From the NCBI GenBank assembly GCA_965243615.1, contig CBDEVO010000003.1, forward strand, positions 3,906,001 to 3,970,000: a stretch of DNA of 64,000 nucleotides, in the 5' to 3' direction. Below the pieces are notes generated by a model that saw only the letters and a list, made by a program, of their open reading frames with translations, did not search any database and was not told the origin of the DNA. Below are positions 24,902 through 33,508 of the stretch, one piece after another. The position numbers and the translations under genes are program-made. Source of the stretch: JAJEEA01 sp965243615 (lineage in GTDB: Bacteria > Acidobacteriota > Vicinamibacteria > Vicinamibacterales > UBA8438). Positions within the stretch are counted from its first letter, which is position 1. Each line of letters opens with the position of its first letter.

Positions 24902-25731
24902 CGACTGACCTCGAGGGAGATGGCTTCGCCGTGGGCGATCTGAAACCCCGCCTGCGGGGACTGGCGTAGAATCACCCCCGGCTCGACGTCGGGATAGGGA
25001 TGATCGCCGACCACCGAGACCCGGAACCCGCGGGCCCGCAGCACCTCGGCGGCATCGGCGCCGTAGACGCCGATGAGATCCGGCATGACGTAGGTGGCTC
25101 CGCGCTCGCCGCGGTTGACGAGGACGGAGACGTTGGAGGCCGACCCCAGGGGCGGCGGCTCCTGGGCGACCACGGAGTCGCTGGGATAGCGGTTGGACCG
25201 GATCTCGGAGACGCCGCGCAGGCGCAGGGCGTCCTCCTCGAGCCGGGCCCGGGCGCCGCGTTCCGACTGCCCGATCAGGGTCGGCACGGAGCCCGCGCTC
25301 GCGCCGGAGCTCAGCCATACCTGGACGCTGCGGCCGCTGCGCGTGGTCAGTCCGGTGGCCGGATCCTGATCCGCGACATGGCCGGCGGGAACGCTCGGGT
25401 CGATGCGGGGCAGCGGCTCGACCCGCACCTCGAGGCCGTGTCGCCCGAGGGTCGTCGCCGCCTGTTCCTCGCTCAGACCGACGAGGTCCGGCACCGGGAC
25501 CTCGCGCAGCCGCAGGGCGATCTGCATCCCCGCCACCGCGAACAGCAGGAAGACGATCCCCGCGACGGCCACGACGGCTCCCGCCACGACCAGCCGCGCC
25601 GCCCACCGGCGCGGCGTCGAGGGACGGGGGGGAGCGGCGGCGGAGACCGGCCGTCGGCGTTTCCGGCGCACTGCGGGAGAACGCCCCGGCGCGGGCGCGG
25701 AGTGGTCGGAAGGAGCAGGCACGCTGATCAC
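24898..25731 (-). CDS. Membrane-anchored PASTA-domain protein without kinase
   Basis: A 277-residue protein with a Pro/Arg-rich cytoplasmic segment of about 45 residues and one transmembrane helix (about 45-70, VVAGAVVAVAGIVFLLFAVAG). Three extracytoplasmic PASTA repeats follow, each opening with a VPDLVG, VPTLIG or MPDLIG motif. PASTA domains bind peptidoglycan fragments or beta-lactams in Ser/Thr kinases and PBPs. Here there is neither kinase nor transpeptidase, and no such gene adjoins. It is coupled to rpe by an ATGA overlap and follows rsmB after a dispersed repeat. A sensor or wall-tethering role is inferred. Confidence 0.88.
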   Translation of the reverse strand: MISVPAPSDHSAPAPGRSPAVRRKRRRPVSAAAPPRPSTPRRWAARLVVAGAVVAVAGIVFLLFAVAGMQIALRLREVPVPDLVGLSEEQAATTLGRHGLEVRVEPLPRIDPSVPAGHVADQDPATGLTTRSGRSVQVWLSSGASAGSVPTLIGQSERGARARLEEDALRLRGVSEIRSNRYPSDSVVAQEPPPLGSASNVSVLVNRGERGATYVMPDLIGVYGADAAEVLRARGFRVSVVGDHPYPDVEPGVILRQSPQAGFQIAHGEAISLEVSR

Positions 25732-25844
25732 AAAATACTACAGGTTCCAGCGGCCGTCACGGTCCGCGTGTCCCTGGCGCTTCGTCCCGCGGCGTTCGCG
25801 TCGCTCCGGGGCGCTCGCGCCGTCCCGGGACCGCCGCTTCGCCT

Positions 25845-25915
25845 GGCCCGCCCATCGTCGCCGTCGGCCGCGCTGGGCGCCCAATCAACCCTGCACGCGT
25901 CCGCGCCGTTCTATG
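25845..25915 (-). repeat. Dispersed imperfect-palindrome repeat, copy C
   Basis: Read on the minus strand it reads AGAACGGCGCGGACGCG, then GCAGGGTTGATTGGGCGCCC and CGGCGACGATGGGCGGGCC, matching copy A (8050-8109) over about 70 nt with roughly a dozen differences. The left arm of the hairpin has decayed. Its edge includes the rsmB stop codon. Confidence 0.75.
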
Positions 25916-27335
25916 GTGAGGGCTCGTGGGGGCGGCCCGCGTCCCCGGCAGGGCGGCGCTTCCCGGCGGAAAGCGCGCGTCGTTGGAGGACGACGGCGAA
26001 GAACGCGTCCAGACCGTGGTCGAAGGGTGTGGTCGACAGGCGTCCCCGGTCGTCGAGGACGGCGTGGAGGCCCGGCGCGACCGGGCCCGCCCGATCCGGA
26101 CTCACCGCTTCGAAGTCGGGGCGGGCGTCGAGGAACGCGGCCACGACGTCCTCGTTCTCGTCCGGCTCGCTGGAGCACGTCGCATAGACGAGGACCCCGC
26201 CGGGTCGGACCGCGCCGGCCGCCTGGCCGACCATCGACAGTTGCTCCCCCGCGAAGCGCGGGAGGTCGCCCGGCTGACGGCGCCAGCGTATCTCCGGGTC
26301 CCGCCGGAGGACCCCGAGCCCGGAGCAGGGCGCGTCGACGAGCACCCGGTCGAACACGGGCCCGAACGGGACCCCGCGGCGCATGTCGAGGCGGACGACG
26401 GCGGCAACCGTGCCCAGGCCCGCGAGGGTTCCGCGGAGCAGGCGCAGCCGCGCCGGCCGCAGGTCGCCGGCGACGAGCAGGCCCGGCCGGCCCATCGCGC
26501 CGGCGATGGCCGTGGTCTTGCCGCCGGGGGCGGCGCAGGCATCCAGTATGCGCTCGCCGGGGCGGCCCCCCACCAGCTCGGCCACGAGCTGGCTGGCCTC
26601 GTCCTGGGCGAGAAAGTGCCCCCGGTCCGCGACGGGGGTCCGATAGGGGTTCCCGGCCACGACGGTGAGCCCGTCACGTGCGTAACGGGTCGGCTCGGTC
26701 CGCACGTCGTGCTCCGCGAGCCGCCGCGCGAGCTCCTCCCGCGTGGTTCGAAGGCGGTTCGCGCGCAGGGTCAGGGGGGGGGCGGCGTTGTTGAATCCGA
26801 CCCAGTCGGCGGCGGCGGGCAGGCCGTGACGGTCGAGCCATCGCTCCACGAGCCACCGCGGGTGCGACCCGGTCACGCTGAGCCAGGCCAGTCGGGTCTC
26901 GCGGCTCCCGGCCGCGCCCGGCGGGGGTGGGAGCCCCGGCCTCTCCCGGGTCGCCGCTATCCGCCGGAGGACCGCGTTGACGAATCCGGACGCGCTCGAC
27001 CTGCCGATCCGCCGGGCGAGCCGCACCGATTCGTCGACCGCCGCGGCCGGGGGCACCCGGTCGAGATGGAGCAACTGGTATGTGCCGAGCCGGAGCACCG
27101 TCAGCACGTCGTCGTCGATGCGGGCGACGGGACGGTCGGCGGCGCGCCCCACCACGTGGTCGAGGGCGGCGAGCCAGCGGAACGTGCCCACCGCGAGCTC
27201 GGTGACGAGGGCGCGGTCCCGGTCGTCGGCGAGCGGGTCCCTCAGCCCGGCCAGCGCCCGCGGCAGGTCGTCGCCGCGGAGCACCGCCCGCACGACACGA
27301 TAGGCGGCGGTGCGGGCCTGGTTGGCGCGAGTCAT
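25911..27335 (-). CDS. rsmB: 16S rRNA (cytosine-967-C5)-methyltransferase RsmB
   Basis: A 474-residue enzyme. A NusB-like RNA-binding domain occupies about residues 1-140 (ARTAAYRVVRAVLRG onward). A Rossmann methyltransferase domain follows, with FLAQDEASQLVAELV, the SAM site LDACAAPGGKTTAIA, the DAPCSGLG motif and the catalytic cysteine in YATCSSEP. I prefer the ATG at 27335 because MTRANQARTAAYRVV is the family start. An ATG at 27431 in the same frame overlaps the fmt stop and would add a 32-residue basic extension. The last 20 residues are Pro/Arg-rich and end inside repeat copy C. Confidence 0.94.
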   Translation of the reverse strand: MTRANQARTAAYRVVRAVLRGDDLPRALAGLRDPLADDRDRALVTELAVGTFRWLAALDHVVGRAADRPVARIDDDVLTVLRLGTYQLLHLDRVPPAAAVDESVRLARRIGRSSASGFVNAVLRRIAATRERPGLPPPPGAAGSRETRLAWLSVTGSHPRWLVERWLDRHGLPAAADWVGFNNAAPPLTLRANRLRTTREELARRLAEHDVRTEPTRYARDGLTVVAGNPYRTPVADRGHFLAQDEASQLVAELVGGRPGERILDACAAPGGKTTAIAGAMGRPGLLVAGDLRPARLRLLRGTLAGLGTVAAVVRLDMRRGVPFGPVFDRVLVDAPCSGLGVLRRDPEIRWRRQPGDLPRFAGEQLSMVGQAAGAVRPGGVLVYATCSSEPDENEDVVAAFLDARPDFEAVSPDRAGPVAPGLHAVLDDRGRLSTTPFDHGLDAFFAVVLQRRALSAGKRRPAGDAGRPHEPSP

Positions 27336-27427
27336 GGCGTCCGTCCCGCCGCCGCGCCGGCTTCGGTGCCGGTCTTCGCCACCCCCGTGCGTCCTGCCGG
27401 GCGCCAAGCGATTGCGGGGCGAACGGA

Positions 27428-28396
27428 TCATGCCGGGGGGGGCGCCGGTCGGAAGGCGGCGCCCGGGGGGATGCCCCGCCCCGCCAGGAAGTCGCGGGTG
27501 GACTGCGCCCGGCGACCCTCCGGCTGAATCTCGAGTATGGACAGCACGCTGCCCTCGCCGCAGGCGACGCGCAACCGATCGCCGCGGGCCTCGACGACGG
27601 TGCCGGGAGGCGGCGCGGAGTCCAGGCCGGACACGGACCCGGTGTGGGGCGCGGTGCGGCGTATCAGGTACCGCGATGCGTCGAGGAAGGCGAACGGCGG
27701 TGGCCAGGGTTGCAGTCCGCGCACGAGGTCGTGCACGGTCCGGGCCGGCCTCCTCCAGTCGATGCGGCCGTCCTCCCGGGTGAGTCGGGGCGCGTAGGTC
27801 GCGAGGGCGTGGTCCTGGGGCCGCTCGCGGGCCCGTCCCTCGGCGATGGCGCGGACGGTGTCGAGCAGGAGGTCCGCCCCCATCGCGGCCAGCGCCCGCT
27901 CGAGGTCCGCGCCGGTCTCGTGGTCGGCTATCGGCCGGGACGCGCTCGCGAGCATCGGACCCGCGTCCATCTCGCGAACCAGGCGGATCATGGTGACGCC
28001 GGTCTCCCGTTCGCCCGCGATGACGGCACGTTGTATCGGGGCCGCGCCCCGATAGCGCGGGAGCAACGAGGCGTGCACGTTGATGACGCCGTGGCGAGGC
28101 GTCGCGAGCACCTCGTCGGGCAGAATCTGCCCATAGGCGACGACGACGCCCAGATCGGCGCCGCTCGCCGCGAGGTCGGCCGCGAAGCCCGGCTCGCGCG
28201 CCCGTTCCGGCTGCAACACGGGAATGCCGTGGTCGAGGGCCGAGACCTTGACGGGAGACGGCTGGAGCCGCTGCCCCCGTCCGCGGGGGCGGTCCGGCCG
28301 GGTCACCGCGAGCACCACGCTCTCGCCCGCCGCGACGAGGCGCCCGAGCGACGGCACCGCGAAGTCCGGGGTCCCGAAGAAGGCGAGCTTCACCAC
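27428..28396 (-). CDS. fmt: Methionyl-tRNA formyltransferase
   Basis: A 322-residue enzyme that formylates initiator Met-tRNA using 10-formyl-THF. It has LAFFGTPDFAVPSL at the start, the catalytic region NVHASLLPRYRGAAPIQRAV with the conserved His, and MDAGPMLAS, followed by the C-terminal tRNA-binding domain. The start is one of two consecutive GTG codons; the second overlaps the def stop (GTGA). It forms the conserved def-fmt-rsmB translation cassette. Confidence 0.96.
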   Translation of the reverse strand: MVKLAFFGTPDFAVPSLGRLVAAGESVVLAVTRPDRPRGRGQRLQPSPVKVSALDHGIPVLQPERAREPGFAADLAASGADLGVVVAYGQILPDEVLATPRHGVINVHASLLPRYRGAAPIQRAVIAGERETGVTMIRLVREMDAGPMLASASRPIADHETGADLERALAAMGADLLLDTVRAIAEGRARERPQDHALATYAPRLTREDGRIDWRRPARTVHDLVRGLQPWPPPFAFLDASRYLIRRTAPHTGSVSGLDSAPPPGTVVEARGDRLRVACGEGSVLSILEIQPEGRRAQSTRDFLAGRGIPPGAAFRPAPPPA

Positions 28397-28899
28397 TTGC
28401 CCGCGCGCTGGAGCTTGCGCACCCGCCGCACTATCTGCTCGCGCCGGAGGCCCCGCATCCGGTCCATGAACAACTTGCCGTCGAGGTGGTCGAGCTCGTG
28501 CTGAAGCACGCGGGCGAGCAGCGCCTCGCCCGCGACGGTGATCTCCGTGCCCTCGCGGTCGTAGCCCTGGACGACCAGGCGCGCCGGCCGCTTCACCCGC
28601 GCCGTGAACCCGGGGAGGCTGAGGCAGCCTTCCTCCGCCCGCTGGGTGCCTTCCTGCTCGACGACGCGCGGATTGACGACGGTGACGAGATCGCCGATGG
28701 ACCGTCCGGCCGAGGGGTCGACAATGAAGACGCGCAACCCGACGCCCACCTGCGGCGCGGCCAAGCCGATGCCGGGGGCGGCGTGCATCGTCTGGATCAT
28801 GTCGTCGATCAGCGTCCGCAGATCGTCGTCGAAGTCGACCACCTCGCGGGCCGGCTGGTGCAGGACGTCGGCGCCGTGGCGCAGGATGGGACGGATCAA
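28390..28899 (-). CDS. def: Peptide deformylase
   Basis: A 169-residue metalloenzyme that removes the formyl group from nascent proteins. All three motifs are intact: GIGLAAPQVG, EGCLSLPG with the metal-ligand Cys, and LQHELDHLDG with the two His and catalytic Glu. I place the start at TTG 28899 (LIRPILRHGADVL): no ATG or GTG fits, and the TTGA overlaps the stop of the ankyrin gene by 4 nt, arguing for coupled translation. The C-terminus (REQIVRRVRKLQRAGKW) is a normal type-1 helix. Confidence 0.95.
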   Translation of the reverse strand: MIRPILRHGADVLHQPAREVVDFDDDLRTLIDDMIQTMHAAPGIGLAAPQVGVGLRVFIVDPSAGRSIGDLVTVVNPRVVEQEGTQRAEEGCLSLPGFTARVKRPARLVVQGYDREGTEITVAGEALLARVLQHELDHLDGKLFMDRMRGLRREQIVRRVRKLQRAGKW

Positions 28900-30497
28900 T
28901 CGGATTGCCCGTCCGAATCGGCGCTGCGCCCGTCGTCGGCCCCCAGCTCGCGAAGCACCGCGGCGCTGTTGCCGGCGGGGTACCGACTGGGATCCTGGAT
29001 GCGGGCGCGGGTCGCCTCGGCTGCCCTGGCGAGATCGAGCGGGCTCCGCCCCGCGTCGTTCCTGGCTTCGAGATCCGCGCCGTGCTCGGCGAGGAACCGC
29101 ACGACGGTCGTGAAGTTTCGCTGCGCGGCGGCGTGCATCGCGGTGTCGCCGCGCAGGTCGGTGGCGTTCACGTCGGCCCCGTGCTCGATGGCGGTCCTGA
29201 CCGCGGCCATCACCTTGCGTTCGTCGTCGTCGGGATCGCGCAACGCACTGTTGAAGAAGCGCCCGCGGTTGGCCGGTCCCCGGGTAGCCGCGACCAGCGG
29301 GGGGATGAACCCGCCGGCGATGTGGGGCGGGCCCACCCCGCCCGCGCGCTCGAAGACCTCGCGCCAGCGCTCCAGGGTCGTCAGCCGCGGGTCGGCGCCG
29401 GCCTCCGCGAGCTCGCGCATGGCGTCCGCGTCGTGGAACCACGCCGCGAGCCAGTAGGGCGTCGCGCTGACCAGGGCCGGGGAGAACGCCCAGTCCTGGC
29501 TCGCGCGCCGCACCGGCGTGCCCGCCCGCAGTCGGAGGTTGGGGTCGGCGCCGTGGGCGAGCAGGGTGCGCACGAGCGTCCGGTCCCCGCGCAGCACGGC
29601 CGCGTGGAGGGCGGTGTATCCGGCGCCGATGCCGTTCGGGTCGGCGCCGCGCTCGAGCAGGTGGGCGGCGAGCTCGCCCTGGCCGCTGAGCGCCGCGAGC
29701 GCGAGGGGCGCCGCCCCGGTCGGGGCCGGGTCCTCCAGGTCGGCGCCGCCGTCGAGCAGGATTCCGGCCGCGGCGACGCGGCCGTGCCGGGCCGCGAAGA
29801 GCAGTGGCGTGAAGCCGCCCCGGTTCCACATGATGCCCTGGTCGTACTGCGACCCGTTGGTGCCCTCGGCATGCATCATCCGTGGGCGCACCTTCGAGCG
29901 GGCCTCGACGTCCGCCCCGTGGCGCACCAGGATGGCCGCGACCTCGTCGTGGCCCTGCGCCACCGCCCACATCAGTGCGGTCTGGCCGCGGGTGCTCTCC
30001 GCCGCGTTGACATCCGCGCCGGCCGCGACGAGGGCCCGCACCCCCTCGGCGGTGCCGGCTCGTGACGCGGTCATGACCGGCGTCTCGCCTTCCGGCAGCT
30101 CGACGTTCGCAGCGGCGCCGGCCGCGAGTAGACGCTCGATCATCGCCGCGCTGCCGTTCTCGGCCGCCAGCCAGAGCGGGGTCGCGCCGAGCTCGTTGGC
30201 CGCGTCGACGTCGGCGCCCGCCCCGAGCAGCAGACCCGCGACGTGCAGATCGTCGCGGAACGCGGCCCAGTGGAGGGCGGTCGCGCCGTCGGGCTGGCGC
30301 TGGTCGACGTCGGCGCCGTGCTCGAGCAGACGCGCCACCGCCTCGGCGTCCGCGGCCCTGGCGGCGGCGATGAGGGGGAGCTCGTCGGTGTTGGCGCGAG
30401 CCGGGGCGGAGGCCGCGACCAGGGCGAGACAAGCGCCCGTCAAGGACAGAGTGCCGATTCGCAGCATCGATCGACTCGCGGGAATGTTCGCGCTCAT
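28896..30497 (-). CDS. Secreted ankyrin-repeat protein
   Basis: A 533-residue protein with an N-terminal signal peptide (LSLTGACLALVAASAPARA). It continues through about ten ankyrin repeats, of the form LLIAAARAADAEAVARLLEHG, GATPLWLAAENGSAAMIERLL and GYTALHAAVLRGDRTLVRTLL, up to about residue 500. A longer insertion (about 325-425) interrupts the series. I chose the ATG at 30497, which has AGGAG 9 nt upstream. No enzymatic domain is visible; it is presumably a periplasmic protein-protein interaction scaffold. Its last codons overlap def by 4 nt. It is divergent from the DUF1592-DUF1552 operon, with which such ankyrin genes may be functionally associated; this is an inference from position. 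Confidence 0.88.
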   Translation of the reverse strand: MSANIPASRSMLRIGTLSLTGACLALVAASAPARANTDELPLIAAARAADAEAVARLLEHGADVDQRQPDGATALHWAAFRDDLHVAGLLLGAGADVDAANELGATPLWLAAENGSAAMIERLLAAGAAANVELPEGETPVMTASRAGTAEGVRALVAAGADVNAAESTRGQTALMWAVAQGHDEVAAILVRHGADVEARSKVRPRMMHAEGTNGSQYDQGIMWNRGGFTPLLFAARHGRVAAAGILLDGGADLEDPAPTGAAPLALAALSGQGELAAHLLERGADPNGIGAGYTALHAAVLRGDRTLVRTLLAHGADPNLRLRAGTPVRRASQDWAFSPALVSATPYWLAAWFHDADAMRELAEAGADPRLTTLERWREVFERAGGVGPPHIAGGFIPPLVAATRGPANRGRFFNSALRDPDDDERKVMAAVRTAIEHGADVNATDLRGDTAMHAAAQRNFTTVVRFLAEHGADLEARNDAGRSPLDLARAAEATRARIQDPSRYPAGNSAAVLRELGADDGRSADSDGQSD

Positions 30498-31000
30498 CGA
30501 GGCTTTCTCCTGAGTTCGGGATGCCATGGACGGGGCCTCGAGGCGATCGGGCCATGGCGATTGCGACCCATGCTACCGCAGGTTCCGCCCGCGGTGGAAC
30601 CCCCGCAATCGGCGAGGTTCGTGCGGTGGTGGGACTGCTCACCGTCTCGGCGCCGCTCGCGGCCGACGGCGCCGCAAGGCTGGCGCGCCCGATTCTCGAC
30701 GCAAGCTCGCGCCCGGGCCGACCTCGACGCAAGCGCGAGGGCGGTGAACGGGCAGGGCCCCGCGACGTTCGCTCGGACGCCGGGCGACGGTAACCCGCTC
30801 CGGACACAGGCCGTTAGCGCCCGCCGTGCCATTGACACCCGCGGGGAAAGCAGCGACACTGTTGTGGCTCGCGCGCGGGAGGGGTTTCGTCCGCGTGCGG
30901 CCGTCGACGTGACCTTGGCCGTCGAGTGGAAGGGCCGGCTGGTGCTAACTTCCACGCCGCAGGCTCCCGCCGCTTTCGATCGACGTTGGGCCGACATCCC
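30498..31000. other. Divergent intergenic region, ankyrin / DUF1592
   Basis: About 500 nt with no supported gene. It contains a short inverted repeat (GGTTCC...GGAACC near 30583) and a candidate promoter for the plus-strand gene at 30832-30860. Its length suggests control of both flanking genes. Confidence 0.5.
30832..30860 (+). promoter_or_regulatory. Candidate promoter for the DUF1592 operon
   Basis: TTGACA (30832-30837), a 17-nt spacer and GACACT (30855-30860). The -35 is perfect and the -10 weak. It would give a 5' leader of about 135 nt. Confidence 0.45.
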
Positions 31001-33508
31001 ATGACACCAAATCAGGCTCCGGCGCTCCGACGTTTCCTTACTGGACCGGGCGCCGCGCTGGTCGCGGCCCTCGTCTGCACCTCGCAGGCCGTGCTGGCCG
31101 GACAGCCCGCTCCAGGCGCGGCGGCGCCGGCGGCCTCGCCGCAGCGGGCGCTGGTCGATCAGTACTGCGTCACCTGCCACAACAGCGCAATCGTGGAGGG
31201 CGCCGGCGAAGCGCGGTCGTCGCTCGTCTCGCAGCTCCGCGCGGTGGGGCTGTCGCTCGACACCGTCGACGTCGACAACGTCGCCGAGGACCCCGAGATC
31301 TGGGAGGCGGTGGTGCGCAAGCTGCGCGTCGGGGCGATGCCCCCGCAGCCGCGCCCGCGGCCCGACAAGGCCGCCTACGACGGGTTCCGGCGGTGGCTCG
31401 AGGACGAGCTCGACCGGGCGGCCGAGGCGAGGCCCGACCCGGGCCGGACGCTGGCGTTCCATCGCCTGAACCAGACCGAGTACCGACACGTCATCCGCGA
31501 CCTCTTCGACCTCGACGTGGACGTCGGCGAGTGGATTCCCGCCGACGCGCCCGACCGCTTCGGCTTCGACAACAACGCTGGCGCCCTGTCGCTGTCGCCG
31601 TCCCTCTTCGAGCGGTACGTGTCGGCCGCCCGCAAGATCAGCCGGCTCGCCATCGGCGAGCCCCCGGCCGGCGGGGCGGTCATCGCCACCTACGAGGTTC
31701 CCCTGAACATGCAGCAGGAGAACCAGCAGAGCGAGGACCTGCCCTTCGGCTCGCGCGGCGGCGCCGCGGTGCGGCACCACTTCCCGGTCGACGGCGAGTA
31801 CCTGATAAAGCTGCGCCTGCGCACCAACTACGTGGGCTACGTGCGCGGCATCGACCAGGCCCACGACGTCGAGATCCGCCTCGACGGCCGCCGCATCCGG
31901 ACGTTCACCTTCGGCGGCGACGCCCCCGGCATGCCCGCCCCCATCAGCTTCGCAGGCAACATCCGCGGCGACATCGAGTGGGAGTCGTACTCGCTGCACG
32001 CCGACGACGGCCTCGAGATCCGCATCCGGGTCGACGCGGGCCCGCACGTCATCGGCGTGTCCTTCCCCCGCGAGACGTGGGAGGAGGAGGGCGTGCTGCA
32101 GCCGCGGCAGTCGGGCTTCGCCCTCGCCGTCAACGACATGCCCGACGGCAACCCGGCCCTCGACAACGTGCAGATCCACGGCCCGTTCACGGTCGACGGC
32201 CCCGGCGACACCCCGACGCGGCGCCGGCTGTTCTCGTGCACCCCGGCGAGCGAGGCGGACGAGCGCCCCTGCGCGGCCGAGATTCTCGGCACCCTCGCCC
32301 GCCGCGCCTACCGCCGCCCGGTGTCCGACGACGACCTCGACACCCTGCTCGACTTCTTCGACATCGGCCGGCAGGGCGGCAGCTTCGACGCCGGCATCGG
32401 CCTCGCCGTCGAGCGCGTACTCGCCGACCCCGAGTTCCTCTACCGCATCGAGCACGACCCCGTCGACAGCCTGCCTGACGCCATCTACGCCATTTCCGAC
32501 CTCGAACTGGCCTCGCGGCTGTCGTTCTTCCTGTGGAGCAGCATTCCCGACGACGAGCTGCTGGCCGCGGCCGAGGACGGCTCGCTCGGCGACCCCGCGG
32601 TCCTCGAGCGGCAGGTGCGCCGCATGCTCGCCGACCCGCGGTCGTCGGCCCTGGTCGACAACTTCGCGGGGCAGTGGCTCCACTTCCGCAACCTCGAGGG
32701 CGTCTATCCCGACCCCCTCATCTTCCCGGACTTCGACGACAACCTGCGCGAGGCCTTCGAGGCCGAGACGAGCCTGTTCATCGACGGCCTGATTCGCGAG
32801 GACCGCAGCCTGCTCGACCTGCTGCGGGCCGACTACACCTTCGTCAACGAGCGGCTCGCCGAGCACTACGGGATTCCGAACGTCTACGGGAACCGTTTCC
32901 GCAAGGTGATCCTGCCGGAGGGCGAGTGGGCCGGGCTGCTGAGCCACGGCAGCGTGATGACCGTCACCTCCTATCCCAACCGGACGTCGCCGGTGCTCCG
33001 CGGCAAGTGGGTGCTCGAGAACCTGCTCGGCGCCCCGCCTCCCGAGCCGCCACCCGACGTGCCGACCCTCGAGGAGGAGAACGAGGAGGGCGAGCCGCTC
33101 ACCATGCGTCAGTCGATGGTGCGGCACCGGGAGGACCCCGCGTGCTCGGTGTGCCACGCGCCGATGGACCCCATCGGGTTCTCGCTCGAGAACTTCGACG
33201 CCATCGGCCGGTGGCGCGCCACGACCGCCGGCGTGCCCGTCGACGCCTCGGGGGTCCTGCCCGACGGAGCCGCCTTCGAAGGCCCCACCGGCCTCCGCGA
33301 TCTCCTGCTCGCGAGGCCCGACGACTTCGTCGGCACCGTGACCGAGAAGCTGATGGGCTATGCGCTGGGGCGTGCGATCGAGTATCATGACGCTCCAATC
33401 GTCCGGAAGATCGTGCGTGAAGCGGCCGGCGACGATTACCGCTGGTCATCCATCGTCCTCGGAATCGTGAAGAGCACCGCGTTCCAGATGCGGAGGTCCG
33501 ACTCATGA
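31001..33508 (+). CDS. DUF1592-type multidomain cytochrome-like protein (DUF1587/1595/1592/1588/1585)
   Basis: An 835-residue exported protein. After a signal peptide (AALVAALVCTSQAVLA) comes a haem c motif, CVTCH at residues 56-60. The order expected of this family follows: the DUF1587 segment (FHRLNQTEYRHVIRDLFDLD), a central beta-rich module and the DUF1595 segment (ILGTLARRAYRRPV). Then come DUF1592 (ASRLSFFLWSSIPDDELL), DUF1588 with a second CxxCH (CSVCH, residues 715-719, within ACSVCHAPMDPIGFSLENFD), and DUF1585 at the C-terminus. Function is unknown for the family, which is abundant in Planctomycetes and Acidobacteria. The stop overlaps the DUF1552 gene (ATGA). Two haem sites imply redox activity or a structural haem. 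Confidence 0.9.
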   Translation: MTPNQAPALRRFLTGPGAALVAALVCTSQAVLAGQPAPGAAAPAASPQRALVDQYCVTCHNSAIVEGAGEARSSLVSQLRAVGLSLDTVDVDNVAEDPEIWEAVVRKLRVGAMPPQPRPRPDKAAYDGFRRWLEDELDRAAEARPDPGRTLAFHRLNQTEYRHVIRDLFDLDVDVGEWIPADAPDRFGFDNNAGALSLSPSLFERYVSAARKISRLAIGEPPAGGAVIATYEVPLNMQQENQQSEDLPFGSRGGAAVRHHFPVDGEYLIKLRLRTNYVGYVRGIDQAHDVEIRLDGRRIRTFTFGGDAPGMPAPISFAGNIRGDIEWESYSLHADDGLEIRIRVDAGPHVIGVSFPRETWEEEGVLQPRQSGFALAVNDMPDGNPALDNVQIHGPFTVDGPGDTPTRRRLFSCTPASEADERPCAAEILGTLARRAYRRPVSDDDLDTLLDFFDIGRQGGSFDAGIGLAVERVLADPEFLYRIEHDPVDSLPDAIYAISDLELASRLSFFLWSSIPDDELLAAAEDGSLGDPAVLERQVRRMLADPRSSALVDNFAGQWLHFRNLEGVYPDPLIFPDFDDNLREAFEAETSLFIDGLIREDRSLLDLLRADYTFVNERLAEHYGIPNVYGNRFRKVILPEGEWAGLLSHGSVMTVTSYPNRTSPVLRGKWVLENLLGAPPPEPPPDVPTLEEENEEGEPLTMRQSMVRHREDPACSVCHAPMDPIGFSLENFDAIGRWRATTAGVPVDASGVLPDGAAFEGPTGLRDLLLARPDDFVGTVTEKLMGYALGRAIEYHDAPIVRKIVREAAGDDYRWSSIVLGIVKSTAFQMRRSDS

